Shown here one piece after another: positions 24,701 through 37,965 of a stretch of 64,000 bases of DNA. The DNA lies in the NCBI RefSeq assembly GCF_003073045.1, contig NC_037601.1, positions 8,233,807 to 8,297,806 on the forward strand, written 5' to 3'. This DNA comes from Pomacea canaliculata (taxonomy: Eukaryota > Mollusca > Gastropoda > Architaenioglossa > Ampullariidae). Made by a program: the position numbers and the translations under genes. Position 1 is the first letter of the stretch; each line of letters begins with the position of its first letter. A model generated the notes under the pieces. It did not search any database, was not told where the DNA came from, and saw only the letters and a list, made by a program, of their open reading frames with translations.

Positions 24701-26390
24701 ACCACTTTTCAGATATTTAATGGAGCCATGGCTAGATATTATCATGATTATAGCTTGACCAGTTGACTGTCTGGACCGTCGTCTTTAAGTCGGTGTGACA
24801 CAAGGCAGCCATATTGACCACACCATTGTTGTTGTGGCGCTGACCTCAGTTTGTTGTGAGTAAACTCTAGAAAATTCAATGACAGCACGAAATCAATAAA
24901 ATTCATCATCAGGAACCAGACCTCTGAAGTTTTGATCATAGTTCTGTATCAGTAATAACATTAGCAATAACATTATTAGTAATAAAATTAGTAGTAACAG
25001 CCATAGCAGCATCGGTATCTTTACATCAAATTTCACAAAAAACGAAAGGGAAGGAGTGGTTGGAAAGGAGAGATACTTTACACGTGTTTAGTAAACCTCA
25101 TCAACACCATCACTTGAAATAACGGAAACAAGCACTTCACCGACTCTCAGTCTGTACGAGGGTAAAAGAAAGGGAGAGAATTTCTTTCCTCTGTACCCCC
25201 CACAAAAATCCTCCACCCTTCATTATATCCTGCACGCAATTATGTGGTGTGATTGGGAGGCTGCGATTACAATGTTAAATGATATGTTTCACTGATCACA
25301 ACTCTCCAAGCGAGGGCTGGTAGTGGCGCTACATCATTATTTCTAGATGGCGCTACGAAACAAGTTTTTTTTTCTTGGCCCCGACATAACATCAAGGCGA
25401 GCGTGGTACAAGCCGAAACAATTTCAGCGAGATCGAACATCGACATGTTGCGGTCTTCTTTTTTTTATGTCTGGAGTTTCTTCCCTATTTCTTCTCCTCC
25501 GTGTTTCCTTTTCACCGTTCCTCCGGTCTGTGTCGTGCTGGAGCTCTCCTACACGCTTGAGGGGCAAAATGGACGCACGCCATCCCGCAGTCTCAACGAC
25601 CTAGGTGTGAAGACAAATAATGGTGGAATGGGAGGAGGGTGTAATGGTGGGGAGTGTAAGCAGACTATCGATAATCTTTGTTTTACAAGCAGAGTAGGAC
25701 GAGCTGGGTGATTGTCTTCTGGAGAACTGAGGTTTGTCGAATTATTTGAAGGAGCGAAGAAGTGGCACTGGTACAAGGATGACATGGCTATAGTACATGG
25801 CAGTAGTAGGGTATGACATGGCAGAAATACAACATAATCTGTCAGAAATTAAGCGTGACATGACAGTGATACAGCATCACATGACCTCTGTCTCCATCCT
25901 CCTTGTCTCTTTGAAGTACATCGAGCTCGCCTCCGTGTGGGGAAATGTGCTCCTCAATTTTCTCTAATAACAAAATTTGATTTTTTTAAGATATCACATT
26001 TTTTGTATTATTATTTTATACAGACTAACATTTACAGGTATATAAATTTCGATGTAAGCGTTTATCACGAGAATATTGTCTGTGCTTTGTTTACCAATAA
26101 TGAACAGTTGTTTTTTTCTTCTTAAATGGTGGCGCCAGCTAGTCATGTCCTCCAGAGGCAACAAAGACCAACAATTTCTCAGGAATGTCTGGTGCTAGCA
26201 ACTGTTTTTTTTCAGCACAAATTCAGTTATAATTATGAATTATTATAAAATTATGAATGTTGTTTGCTATATCTTTGAATTCAAAGAAACTTTTGTACGA
26301 TTTTTACTGCTTGTTTGGTATTTGAAAACTCATTATTATTCTTGATGTTATTGTTTTTATCATTACTGTGATTGTTTATTATTATTTCAG
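18773..26390. other. Non-coding stretch, no gene recognised
   Basis: No exon here can be tied to a family. The stretch is AT-rich with purine-rich runs (19095-19170, 21645-21720), short TA and TG runs (20008-20022, 22490-22510) and poly-A or poly-T tracts. A short frame with a fair start and a strong donor (ATG at 23983, donor GTGAGT at 24055) is noted among the rejected items because its phase does not fit the aquaporin exon downstream. Confidence 0.55.
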
Positions 26391-29300
26391 AATCTCGCCG
26401 AGGGGGAAAAAGCAAGATGGCGAATGCGGGTACCTGGACACAGTGGTGATGACATTCAAGCGTCTCAATTTTTGGAAGTCTGTCAAGTGCGAGTTCATGA
26501 TGACTCTCTTCTACGTGCTCTTCGGCTGCGGCGCCACGTCGTCGGTGCTGGTGAGCCAGAACACCAAGGACCTGGACGTGGCGCTGATGTCGCAGTACGC
26601 AGCGGCTCTCAACGCAGCCCTGGCCTTCGGACTGACGGCGGCCATCATGCTGCACTGCTCCCTGCGCCTGGAGGGTCCCGTGCACCTCAACCCCGCCGTC
26701 ACCGTCGCCCTGCTGTGCACCCGGCGTGTCAACGTCGTCACAGCCTTGTTCCACATCATGGCGCAGTGTCTAGGTAGGCCACCCGACAGCAACTCAGAAT
26801 GGTTGCAGTACAAGCAACAGTGGTCATCTCAGTGTTTCTGTCTGATGGTCAACCAACAGCTCAACGCTAGTGACCATTTCCATCCTCATCCTCATCATCA
26901 TCGCAACCACCACCACCACCACCACCACCACCACCACCACCACCACCGTCGTCGCCATCGACATCCAGACAAGAAACATCTAACTTATATTTATCCAATA
27001 CCTCAGCCTTAAGAAACAAGCACACATAACTCATTTGTTCCAGTCTGTAATGTCGCTTTAGTTATGACTCCAAGATTAAAGAAGAGAGAACAAAAACAAG
27101 TTTCCATTTTTTTTCTTTCACACAGAAAAAGCTGTGAACATGCTCTCCAAGTTTAGCCTCGATTCTTACGTGTCTTTCATGCCTCTTACAGACTTTTATT
27201 ATATTCGATTATTCTTTTAGAATGCTCCTTATCAGAACACATCAGTGTAAATTTATATTTTTATTTATAGAGTCGATATACATTCTCGAATTAAAGTAAG
27301 GTCTTCATAAAGTTTACGATCAAACCCAAACTTATCTCTATGCACATGCAAGTAATGTAATAATATTAAAGGGATGGGGGAGGGGGAGAGAGAGAAAAAG
27401 ATAATGGACAGACAGGGAAAACTCTTGAATGTTCTAGATTCCTAGATTTACAATTCTGTTTACTTCCTTTCAGTTTTTGTTTTGTGTCTCAGCCTAAGCC
27501 CGAAGATTTCTCGCGAAATGAAGGCAGAAGCTTTAAAAACCAAGAAACAAATGATCGGATAATAGTATTTCAAGCACTGACTTTGTTTTTTGAATCTGTT
27601 TCTTGCGTGTTCCGGTGCAAGCTAATCAACACGTTCTGCGCAGGCGCACTGGCCGGAAGTGGAGTGCTGTATGGCGTGACGCCAGCACGACTGCACGATC
27701 ATTTAGGCGTCACCATGGTGATGGGCAACACCGGACGCGGACAAGCCTTTGGCTTCGAATTTGTGTCCACGTTTGTTCTAGTCTTTGCTTACTATTCTTC
27801 CTGCGAACCTGGAACCTTGAGGTTCAAACCCCTGCCTATCGGCCTCGCTATTTCGGCTGGGACACTGTTCAGCGTAAGTTATCTTGACTGCTCATTGTGT
27901 CCCTTCTTACAATTCTCATATTTTTCATCATATTCCTTATTATTATCATTATTATTATTATATATTTATTATTATTATTATTCGTTTCTCCCTATTTCCC
28001 ACGCCTTACTCTTACTGTCCCATTGTATTTATATTTCACTATTATTGGAAACATTCCCGAAGACAAGTTCTGTAGGAGAAACAGGCGAAACTGCAAAAGA
28101 TTCGTTGCTGAACATAAGGAGACCAATAACAACAAAGACATCTGTGATAATATGCAAACCCTAATCACAATCAAATTTGTCCTTTATTTGTGTGTTGTTC
28201 TTTTATTATTCCCTTGCATTATTTTTAAATTTGCTCCTCCATCTTATTTCATTTCTTGCCCATCGCCATTCATTGTCTTGCCGTTTTGTAAAGTACACGT
28301 AGCTCATACCTCTTCATCGTCCTGTGGAGGACACAGCTGTCTGCCATGTGTATTCAGGACTATTAGTTTGGGGCCTTGAGCTCAATCCGTTACCAGACCC
28401 GAAATTCGGAGGACAAACGCATTTACATCAAGATTTTAGAGCTTTGAGTCGTGAGCAGCAAACCTCATGGTGAGCCCAGCTCAGTGTCCAGTGTCTGCGC
28501 TTGGTTGATTGGATGATTTAGCAGTAATGTGCTTCTGTTTTAAGGTGATTTCGCATTCAGTTGTTTGTCCATCGGAAACTAATGAAAACTATGACTTCAC
28601 AAAATAAAATAAGAGTTTAGTGTCGGTGGTTAGTAGTTGGGACGTGGCTCATGAGTCCAATTCCAGGTGTTGACAGGGGACAACACTCTGGCCTTGCGTG
28701 CTGTACGTCCATCTGGCTCCACGTGCTTGTCCTGGACATCCAGAGGCACAGATTTATTCAGACTTCACGTGCTGTTGTAAATGTTTTTATCATGGTGTTA
28801 CGTTTTAGTGGCCATTTTTTCTGCTTTTTCTGGAGTATTTTGGATTATTTTTGTTTCTAGTTCTCTTCCGAAACTCTTTACACTTGTTTGTCTTTTTTTT
28901 ATTTCCCAGAACTAAAATCTCATTTCATTCTGTAGTCTAACTGGGAGTGAGGCAAGAGATAAACCTCCTGCTCTGGTTACGAGTGTTTCCATCGAAAGTC
29001 AAATAAAATATAGCGAACAATCACTTGGGTTAAAAAAAAAACAAACAAACAAAAAAAAACAAAACAACGAGTTGATGTTTGTCCCAAGATTTACGAGAGT
29101 TTGATGGCGACATCGCAGTCCCCAGTGGCCCCAGGCCTTAGTGTGGGCAGCGTGGTCTCTGTCTGCGACCATGAAGAGCATAAATCACTGGAGCGTGACG
29201 GTTTTTACGACGATCACGTGCAGGAATCAATGGACGTTTGTAGACGTGTCTGTGAGTGGGCATGGCGTGCAGCATCCAGCATTGATGTCTCCAAGGACAG

Positions 29301-31177
29301 AGACAAAAACAAAACAACACAATGTAGGGCACTGGGGACAACACAGAACTTGAGCATCTTTGCAGTACAAGCTGCTATGTCCTGAAGGGCGAAGCCTCGT
29401 TGTCTCACTGCCATCAATAATTAAAATGTCAGAGTGCCAAACTACATTATAGTGCTTTCTCGTGGAATTATCGGACGAGAAGCTGAAATGTACTACTGCT
29501 AGCTGCCATTCTTCTTCTTATTATTTTTTTAAATATTATTATTTAATATTATTGTGTTGCTGGAATACAATTCTCTTAATTTTTCAAATACGGAATGGAT
29601 CTTTGAATAAACTAAATTTCGTGATGAAAAATATTAGAATAACCGATTCTAGACATTAACAAATTAAAGGCTTACTAGGGTAAATTATTATTGTTTAAGC
29701 AGTCGAGTTAACCATAAAGAAATGTATATTAGAACCTAAGCCAATGCTTGAACAATATTTTAATAAGCTGCCTCACTTGGGAATTAGTAAAGTTTAAATT
29801 TATTTCTGTTAATAGTAATGTTTGCAGGTTTTCTCTACCTGGAAATATCTGCAGACTTGTATCTGAATAACACGAAGAAGTTAATGACTCAGTTTTGGGA
29901 AATGACATCTTGTACTCAGTCCAACCCAATAATTTGAACAAAAAATAGTTTTTCTGTTTGATAGACAATTAGTCTGACCATACTGTCGTGATGGTTAATG
30001 GACTGCGGGGGAAAAAACTCTTTTTTTGGTCGAGGAAATTTGAATAAACTAGTGTTTTCCTCTCTGCTAAATAATGATTCTGTTTCTAGGCAGTGATTTA
30101 GTTTTGTCAGATTTCAGGGAGCGCTGTATAGGAGACTGCACATACATCAGCAATGCACCTGAAAGCTCTTCAGACTTTGCTTCCTCCCCGACCACGAAGA
30201 GGAAATAGCTATTTTGTCAAATTTATGGCTCGGCAGGAAAGAGGTGTTGTAAAGAGAGCAGCTTGTTGCCGGGCAGCCGTAAAAATAACAAAAATAACAC
30301 AGGGAGAGGAAAGGGAGGGAATTTACCGCCGCAGTTCTTCGCAGGCTCTCAAGGCTTCACATTTGTTCATTATCATTAAATTATGATCTTTTTTTCTCTC
30401 TCTCCTTTTCTCTCTTGTCTTCTCTTGATACTCGTTCTTACCTCTTTCCAACGCCGTTTTGTGTTTTTGTCTTCGTTAATGATTTTACACTTTCTTGTTT
30501 GTCTCCAGTCCTCTGTTTACTTGTCTAGTCTTTGAGACACGAGGTATAAGGGATGGTTCGCTCACGCATTCACTAGGTTTTATGTGAAGAGTAATTTGGC
30601 AGTGTGTTAGCTGGTCTCTAAACTGTTTTATGTTCATGTTCGTGTGGTTGCAGTGGCAGTACACAGGGGCCAGCATGAATCCCGCTCGCTCCTTGGGGCC
30701 TGCTGTCGTGTGCAATGAATGGCGAGATCACTGGGTGAGTCCTGGTCACAAAAATGCCAAGTTTGGCTGAGGGATATAGCTTCAGCTTCAGACAGTAACT
30801 CAAATGTGAAAGCTCATTATGTGTGTAATTAATATCTCACAGCATGGATAAATGTAAGTATTCTCGAAGGATGGATACTATGGACACAGGTTTCACTTTA
30901 TTGTTAACCAAAGCTTTCATAGAAAGAGTAACAACTATTCTGTCATTTTCTGCAGGTGTACTGGATAGGACCGATTCTGGGTGGCATGCTGGGTGGCATC
31001 ACTTACGAATACAGTCACTGGTCTGGGCCTGACACCCCGGGGTCCAGCGCCCGTCGCTTCAGCTGCCCCGGGGCTACCGGCATGGGACTGGAACACAGCG
31101 GCAGCAAAGACAGCGTGGAGGACACGCCCACCGAGCTGACCTACACAGTCAACATGGCCGACGACCCGGAAGTTTAA
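26391..31177 (+). CDS. Aquaporin of the AQP4/big-brain group, four exons
   Basis: A membrane channel for water or small solutes. The exons are 26391-26773, 27644-27873, 30654-30734 and 30956-31177, with GT-AG introns in phases 1, 0 and 0. From the first in-frame Met (26449) the product is 285 aa, a normal aquaporin length. The two pore motifs are HLNPAVT (NPA at 81-83) and GASMNPARS (NPA at 194-196). The join [18 protein letters not shown] and the ending [16 protein letters not shown] match AQP4 and insect big brain closely. The selectivity filter reads Phe60, Thr182, Ala191, Arg197; orthodox water channels have His where Thr182 lies. The frame is open upstream of Met26449 through a good acceptor at 26390, so an upstream coding exon and a longer form, as in AQP4, are possible; I did not find it. 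The tail after residue 232 is hydrophilic. Confidence 0.93.
26903..26949. repeat. CAC/CAT trinucleotide repeat in aquaporin intron 1
   Basis: A run based on CAC lies about 130 bp after the exon 1 donor. If the intron were retained it would read as a poly-His stretch, which explains the long frame running past the exon. The exon clearly ends at 26773, because the join to exon 2 restores the family sequence. Confidence 0.8.
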
Positions 31178-31728
31178 ATCACGTCGAGGCCCTGCTGAGA
31201 ATACTGTGTACGGTGCACATGTGTGGGAGGTTGCAGGGGATCAGAGGGCAAACGATCCATGACAAAGGTGATGTCCTGCCAAAGGTCAACAAGTGTCGCG
31301 AGGACCAACTGTTGGAAGTGAGGACACTGGCTTGTCGTGGCTCATGGCACCGGACAGTCACACAACGGACTGCTTCTGATAAATTTTCGTTTCTTGATTT
31401 ACAGCAGCGTGTTGTATGTTGCGGTCAGAAGAGGGACAGCACAGTATTCAAATATGGAAGTTTCCGAACATCTTTGTGTAAAGAAAAAAATTAATATCTT
31501 CAAAGTTTTGTTTCCCAAATTCTCATAGGGCTTATTGGCAAACTTATATTTATCTATTTACACGATACAGGTTGTGACAAACTTTGTGTGATAGGTTCTA
31601 GTGGAAAATGTATTCAGGGCATCTTAACACAGACCTTGCAGGGAGTAGTTAAACCTTGTTTACTATTATTACGCAATTCTATTTATCAGTTTTGTATACT
31701 TGGAGCATGTCTGACAAAAAATATTTAG

Positions 31729-31734
31729 AATAAA
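31729..31734 (+). terminator. Candidate poly(A) signal of the aquaporin gene
   Basis: AATAAA lies 552 bp after the stop codon and is the first perfect match that I found in the downstream AT-rich sequence. A later candidate lies near 32177. Confidence 0.4.
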
Positions 31735-32795
31735 TAACTGCCGATGTTTCTAGCATAAAATATGTAAAAAAATGTATCTGATCAAAAAGTTGTAAGAGAG
31801 CAGTTGTAGACTAATATTAGATAATATTAGTTTAACCCTGTTTGTAGAGTAAGTATTGTTCAAACTAAAATCAAATTGTCTAGAGCACACCATGTACATA
31901 ATAGACTCGGGTATCTCTTTCCACAACCGGATGGCTCCATGTCGTAATGTAGATGAAGGTAAAGTAAATATTTTTTAAACATTTTGAATGACTGTCGACA
32001 ATTTAAAAAGCTATATATTCTGTTTTTAAACTTTCATCCCAGTGACCAAACAATTTAAAAGCTCTAGCAAAAATTGTGATAATTTTTCTGTAGCTTTTTT
32101 TAACAATACAAACAGTAAACATTTTTTTGATCAACGCTTTAAGTACCGGTAAGGTGAAAAGGGACATTCCAGATGAAATAAATTTTGTAAATATCTTTTG
32201 AAATGTAAATGATTGGTTTCTATTTGTGCTGGAAACAGAGTCAAAAGTATACTCATAATTTTATGACCGAATGTGTGTGTGTTTTATTTTAATGCTGTAC
32301 AAGGAGCTGTATGTATGGAAGTATGTTATTTATGTTAAGTATTATGTGACGTGTGTTCTCATGTGGTTGTTTGCGTGTATGCGACTATCTACTTGTGGAT
32401 GTACGTATAGGAATGTTTGTACAAGCTCGTGTGTGTGTGTGTGTGCGTTTGTATGTGTGTGCAAGCACGCATGGACGTGTGGGAAAAGGAATATAAGTCT
32501 TCACTCATCTGCGAATGCTTTTGGGAACACTCAGCACATACCCGACGCACGAGTGCAGGTACTTCCATCCCCACCACCCACCACCCACTCAACCCGCGAG
32601 AACAAGAACTAACAAGGCAAGAGAAAGAAAAAGTGTTCACAAGTTTAATCTCAGCGAAAGAGGAGCTAAGCCAGAAGGACACCGCTAGTCCCACACCACT
32701 CCGCCAGGCTCGGACCGCAGACGAACCCTCTCAGCCAGGAAATAACCAGCTATCCCAACATGCCTCTGGCTAAACGCGAATACGCACAACGATCA

Positions 32796-32923
32796 GGGCC
32801 CGGCTGCATGGCCGCACTAGCTGGATGCTAAGACCTTAGCAGGCAGCTAACGACAATCTTTCACAAACATTTAGCTGCTTGGCTAGCATAGCACCCAGCT
32901 AGCGCCACTGTGCATCCTGTCCC
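32796..32923. repeat. Imperfect 128-bp palindrome, MITE-like
   Basis: The left arm (GGGCCCGGCTGCATGGCCGC… CTAGCTGGATGCTA…) is matched in inverted order by the right arm (…CATAGCACCCAGCTAGCGCC… TGCATCCTGTCCC). The arms differ by several mismatches and 1-2 bp gaps and meet around 32860. The whole unit could fold into one hairpin. It may be an old fold-back MITE. No target duplication is evident, so the superfamily is not assigned. Confidence 0.5.
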
Positions 32924-35900
32924 ACAATGCCCTCGACTGCAAGCCACAGACAATTTTGCTGTGAAGACGTGCCCTGCATGAGGTCGGCGTGGTGCCGTTC
33001 CATTTCCATGGCGGTCAGATGCCGTAATGCAATCACGGCCTTTCCGTCCACTTCATGACAAGATGGCGCGTGATGGCATTAACCCTCTCAGGCGGAAGTG
33101 CGTGGCGGTTTAGCGGCCGAGACAAAGTGGGTGCGCGTGCCCAAGCCTCGTTTTCGGCAACTGACGATTTTCTGTGAACTACGGCGATGACACTGCTAAT
33201 GTTGTCAAACTAGTAAAATATCTTCCGGGAGATGACATTGCTAATGCTATCATGCTGAAGACTTTCTTGCCTTGGGAAAGGACCATCAGCACAAAGCGCC
33301 CCCTAACAAGTTACAGAAATAAGAAATGTAATCGAGCGACTTTAAATATTTTCTTTGTAGAAAAATATGCATTGTACGTGACTGATAAAGGTAGGAATCT
33401 GGTAATAAGAACAGGTCCTGGGAGATGAAGGCGTGAAAATTAGTACAATCAGAAATTAGCACTAACATTTAAAGAGAAGGAACACCAAGTGAAGAAGAAT
33501 TGTGAAAGGTTGATTAATGGGATGGTAGCTGTTTAATACGGTGTCAGCAGCAAAAGCAATATCACAGCAAGAAGATGAAGGAACGGAAGAAAAACATTTT
33601 GACGATGATGATGATGATGAGAACCATTTTCCTTGGTGTGCTGACGAAGACTACATGTGTCTGCATGTGTGACAGTATTAGTGTTGTGTCACATTGCAAA
33701 CATCTTCTGTATACGTCCCTGGCATTGATTTTGAAAGGAATTTTACTCGCCAGCTTTTTAAACACAGTGTTCAGGACCTCTCTGGTTTCGTCATTTCTTT
33801 TCCGGCATCTTCATCCAGTTTCTGATGGCAGCCACTTGCAAGCCTCAAGTTCCGGCGAGAAAACATCCTGGTCACTGCTCCTCAGTGGTATGCTCCAGAA
33901 TTATTGCACTGTTGTTGTTGTGGCTGCTATGGGATACATAAACAATCTGAAGCATCTCTGCCAACGATCTCTACCTGTCTCACCACTGTGCAGGTGATGT
34001 CCAGGTGTAGACAAAGTTGTGGGACACACCTACACACTGCGTTCTGACTTTCGTCTTCTCTGCACGTGCTACCGTACGTTGTCGAGGTCGTCGCTGAGAC
34101 CCCGGCGACAGGCTGACTGCGACAGGGAATCTGCGCAAGGGAGGCTAATCCAGACAAATGGGAAGATAATTTTCTCCTCCTTCTTCCTGTCGCCCGCAAA
34201 GCCTTCTGGGAGAGACAATTTGCGCCTGGAAGATTGCCATTCATAGTTATTTTTTTGCCGAGGCGCAGAAAGAGTTGGTGGAGGTTCGACTGTGAGCAGA
34301 ATAAAACAAGTGATTGAGCTGGCGTTAAAAAAAAAAAATGGAACTACAGACAAAATTAGTCTTGTTCCTTTTTGTGCTTGCCGACTGATCTGGAAAGTCT
34401 CACTCACCTTACAGAAAACGGAGAAGGAGAAAATATTCATAGCTTTTATTGTGGTAGGGTTGATGAATAATTTTTGTGTTTATTCTTGTATTTGTTGGCT
34501 TACACTGTGTTAGTGTTGTATGGTGTGAGTTGTACTTGCTAAAATATATATATAGATAGTTGATTTTTCATTCTCAGTACTGAGAGATACCTTTGCACTC
34601 AACATCTACCCTATTTTTTTGTTTGATGCACGATGTGATATTGAAAGAAATTTTGGAAGAAAATGAGAGGATGAGGCAAAGAAAATATAAAGGAGAAACA
34701 CAACAGTTATTTCAAAGACCATTAATTTCAACGTGGCTGCACAATTTTAAAGCTAACGTTAGCTACCGTTACAATGCCAGTTAGTCCTAGACAGGACAAC
34801 TTGAATTTATTTCTTTAAAATAAAAAAATTCTTCATCTGGTTGGCTGCAGATGTAGTGGTTACAATGGAGGTAACGGGATGTAAATCTACTTTCTTCTTG
34901 ATGGTGGACAATGAACAAAAGCAACCAGAAAAAAAAAATCAGAAAAGTTTTAAAAGCAATAAATATTTTAGTTTCTACATCCATAAAAATGTGTAGGGGA
35001 AGGCAGTGGAGTAAATCCAGCTAGAAGGTTTGTCTCAACACCTTTCAGTTTCTTGCACAAGCTGCAGGCAAGGCGTGGTGCTGTTAGTTCGTGTCCTGGG
35101 AGTAGGAGACAGGGGTGGGGGCAAAGATGGACGCCGCAGAAACCCCCGGTGTCTCATGACGTATACGTAAGATCGATGTGAGGACTTGGGGGAGAGCAAC
35201 TGCCTCGACGGTCTATGTCCCCTAGCTTCCCTTTTCTTACTTCGAATCATTTATTTCTTTTTTTCTCCATCCATTTTGTCAAAGATTCCCAAACGAAAAG
35301 TGTGGTTGTGTAATGAAGGAGGAATATTGGAGAATTTAAAGGAGTAGTACAGCTCATCACACAATCCTACATTCACCAACAAAAATTACCACAGACATGT
35401 AAGACCGAGAACACACACACACACAAGTATAACATGTAGACAAAGACTACACGCTCTCAAGCACAAGAGACACATCATCTATCATAAATCTAAATCAGGC
35501 TCCATGAACTTCAAGAAGCGAACAACTAAAAAATAATGACACATTTCCGTGATCGATTTGTTAAGCTCGGCTTTCAAAAAAACTTAACAAACTAATAAAA
35601 GTTGGAATGGGCCAAGCCGGAAAACGAACTCCCACAGCGAGATTCCAGCTTCTTGCATGCAGTGAGAATCCGGCACAACGTGGAACTGTTGGTTGTTTGC
35701 AGGAGATCACTTTGTCTGAGGTTTAACCTGTCTCTGCCCTCAGACTGTCGTCACATCAGTGGCTCCTGATGAGTTTGCTCCCCTGGAAATTGACGAGTGG
35801 ATTATCTCCCCTTTACATCCTCCCTCGTCTGTCGTCAGACCTACTGTGGCAGGCACGCCATCTAGTTCCCAAAAATAAATCTGATGAAAGTTTTTCAGAC

Positions 35901-36269
35901 GAGAAACATTTCAGACGGATGACTTTATTTCGGGTGAAAAAAAATCCTCTGACAAAAGAAGGCCAAAGAGTGAATTTCATCAACTGTAGGGGTCAGACAT
36001 CCCCAATTCTGCAGTCACATTATTTCCCCTCCCCACCATCAAACATACATAGATGCAGAAAAAAAATTTCATGTCCTTACTTACCTCTTTCGTGTATTTC
36101 TGGGCTGGTTCAATATTTTGTGATTTTGTGGAGACATCTTTTGCAGATGGCCATATTGTAAACACTCTAGTAAATAAATAATATATATGTACATTGATTT
36201 AAACAAATTGTATTTGGATCGCTAGGGACACTTATGAAGAAAGGTGGAGGAATCGGTGTTTGCATCATT

Positions 36270-36362
36270 TCAGCAGCTAAGGTTACGTAAGGGCAAGCTG
36301 TTGGCCCTATAAACAGGCGCCATGTAGAAAAAGAACGGCATGGACGAGACGAGATCTGAACA
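36270..36362 (-). repeat. Truncated copy of the SINE at 43602-43770
   Basis: AGCTAAGG, GGCCCTATAAACAGGCGCCAT and GACGAGACGAGATCTGAAC occur in the same order and spacing as in the copies at 41838 and 43602. The copy stops just after the B-box-like element (GTTCAGATCTCGTCTC on the minus strand), so the tRNA-like head is missing. Confidence 0.5.
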
Positions 36363-37768
36363 CAAACACAAACTACACAAAATATACCTAAAAAGATGTG
36401 AGCGTTCACTTGTCGGTCAACTTGTTTTCTCCTCCCGATGACATGAAGTCTTATGTTTGAGTCTACTGAGGCCTGTGTCTCTGTACAAGTGTCGAAATAT
36501 TACACTGGCGATCAGTTAAAGCGGTTCAGCTGATTCGAAGATCATCCTCAGGACAAAAGTAATAATAGGAGAATGATGGATCGACAGTCAGTATGAAGAG
36601 AAAAAAATACTTGCGAGTAAAATTGCTAGAAAAGTCAGAGTTCAAAGTTCACACTTTTGCAAAATATGACTACTATTAATTATAAGATATATGTTCTCCC
36701 TTTACCTAAATTATTAAATTACTCATACCTTGCATATATCTTTAGATGATGATCTAATAAAAATAAAGGTCTAATTAATACATTTCCCCATTTAAGCGGA
36801 AACTTCATTGGTTTTATACAAGTAACTCAAAGTGATGTAAATATGCAAATATATATCATTATCTTGGAGAACATTTTTAACGTCTTGGGGGCACAAAATA
36901 CGGACAGTATAACAGACCAAAACAAATCAGCAAATATGCCAAGAGATATCACCCATAACTACATTATCGAAAAAGCATGACGTAGGCAAGTACAATATCT
37001 CAGTCAGGACGGGCTTCGGAAATCGAATCGATGTCGGAAGCCATACGTGTTAATAAGAAAAGAATAGTTCTTATGAAGATGACTTCCTCTTCAGACATAT
37101 GGCCGCTGTCTGCTGCGAGTAAATCGGGATGCATTTCTGACAATTTTCACTTTTTACTTGGAAATGGACATAAGGACTGTCAGCTGTCGTCATGGAAACT
37201 CTAAGGGCTATGGGAAGAGAACTTGGACTACCTGTAAGAGGTAGAAGTACGATGTCAAGACCGCCATCAGAAGTCGGCGATAAGAGGACGCCTGTCTACT
37301 CGCCCAGGCTCCAAGCACCGGAGTCAGGCAGATAACATCGGTGATGTTCACAGCATTGGGTATCCGTGTCGTCGGCGTGATTGTCACTCCCTGTCGTGGC
37401 TGGAGGACCAAGTGGGGGGAATGAACGACAAGCAGTCGAAGGAGGGAAGAGTCATCGGGATGCCGATACTTTTGGGTTGAGACCTGCTAATCACCTCATT
37501 AAAAGCGTACTGGAGACACCGAAACGTCGATAGATTTTGCAGGACAGGGGGCAGCACTGTAGCAGCTGGAAGTACAAACAGGGTGGATGGTGCTGCCACC
37601 CCTTTAAGACGAGTCAGACTTTATCTTTTCGTGTTGTATCAATATTTTGCTTGGCACGTCGTTTAGTCTGTTTGTTCAGCGAAGAGCAGGAATGGGAGTT
37701 GGGTGCCATTATTATAACTGACTGATGTGAACGTTGTACGTAACGTTCCTCTATGTTAACCTGGGTTG

Positions 37769-37965
37769 TTACGTCATAACTGTCCCCCATGTACCTTGAA
37801 CCTACTTTTGATGGTGGTGTAAAGTGCTATATATATTAACTTTTATTATTATTAAAAGTAGGGTACACAGTAGCACGTGCCCCGAGTGACGAGGACGAGA
37901 ACGTAATCCCGCACTGTGCAAGTTTGACGTCAGCCTTATGACGCAATAGCAGAAATGTGACGTCG
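37769..37965. promoter_or_regulatory. Cluster of CRE/ATF-like sites upstream of locus 1
   Basis: Four motifs lie within 200 bp: TTACGTCA (37769-37776), a perfect palindromic TGACGTCA (37925-37932), TGACGCAAT, an ATF-C/EBP composite type (37939-37947), and TGACGTCG (37958-37965). The cluster lies about 1.1 kb before the first exon found of locus 1. CREB/ATF proteins bind such sites in animals; a regulatory role here is inference. Confidence 0.35.

Noticed and set aside
26774..27012. Read-through of aquaporin exon 1 into a poly-His C-terminus
   Set aside because: The donor at 26774 joins in frame to 27644 and restores AQCLGALAGSG, as in AQP4. The poly-His is an intronic CAC repeat.
32271..32612. 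Cys/Val-rich frame resembling a small Cys-rich protein
   Set aside because: It arises from a TG/GT repeat read in phase.
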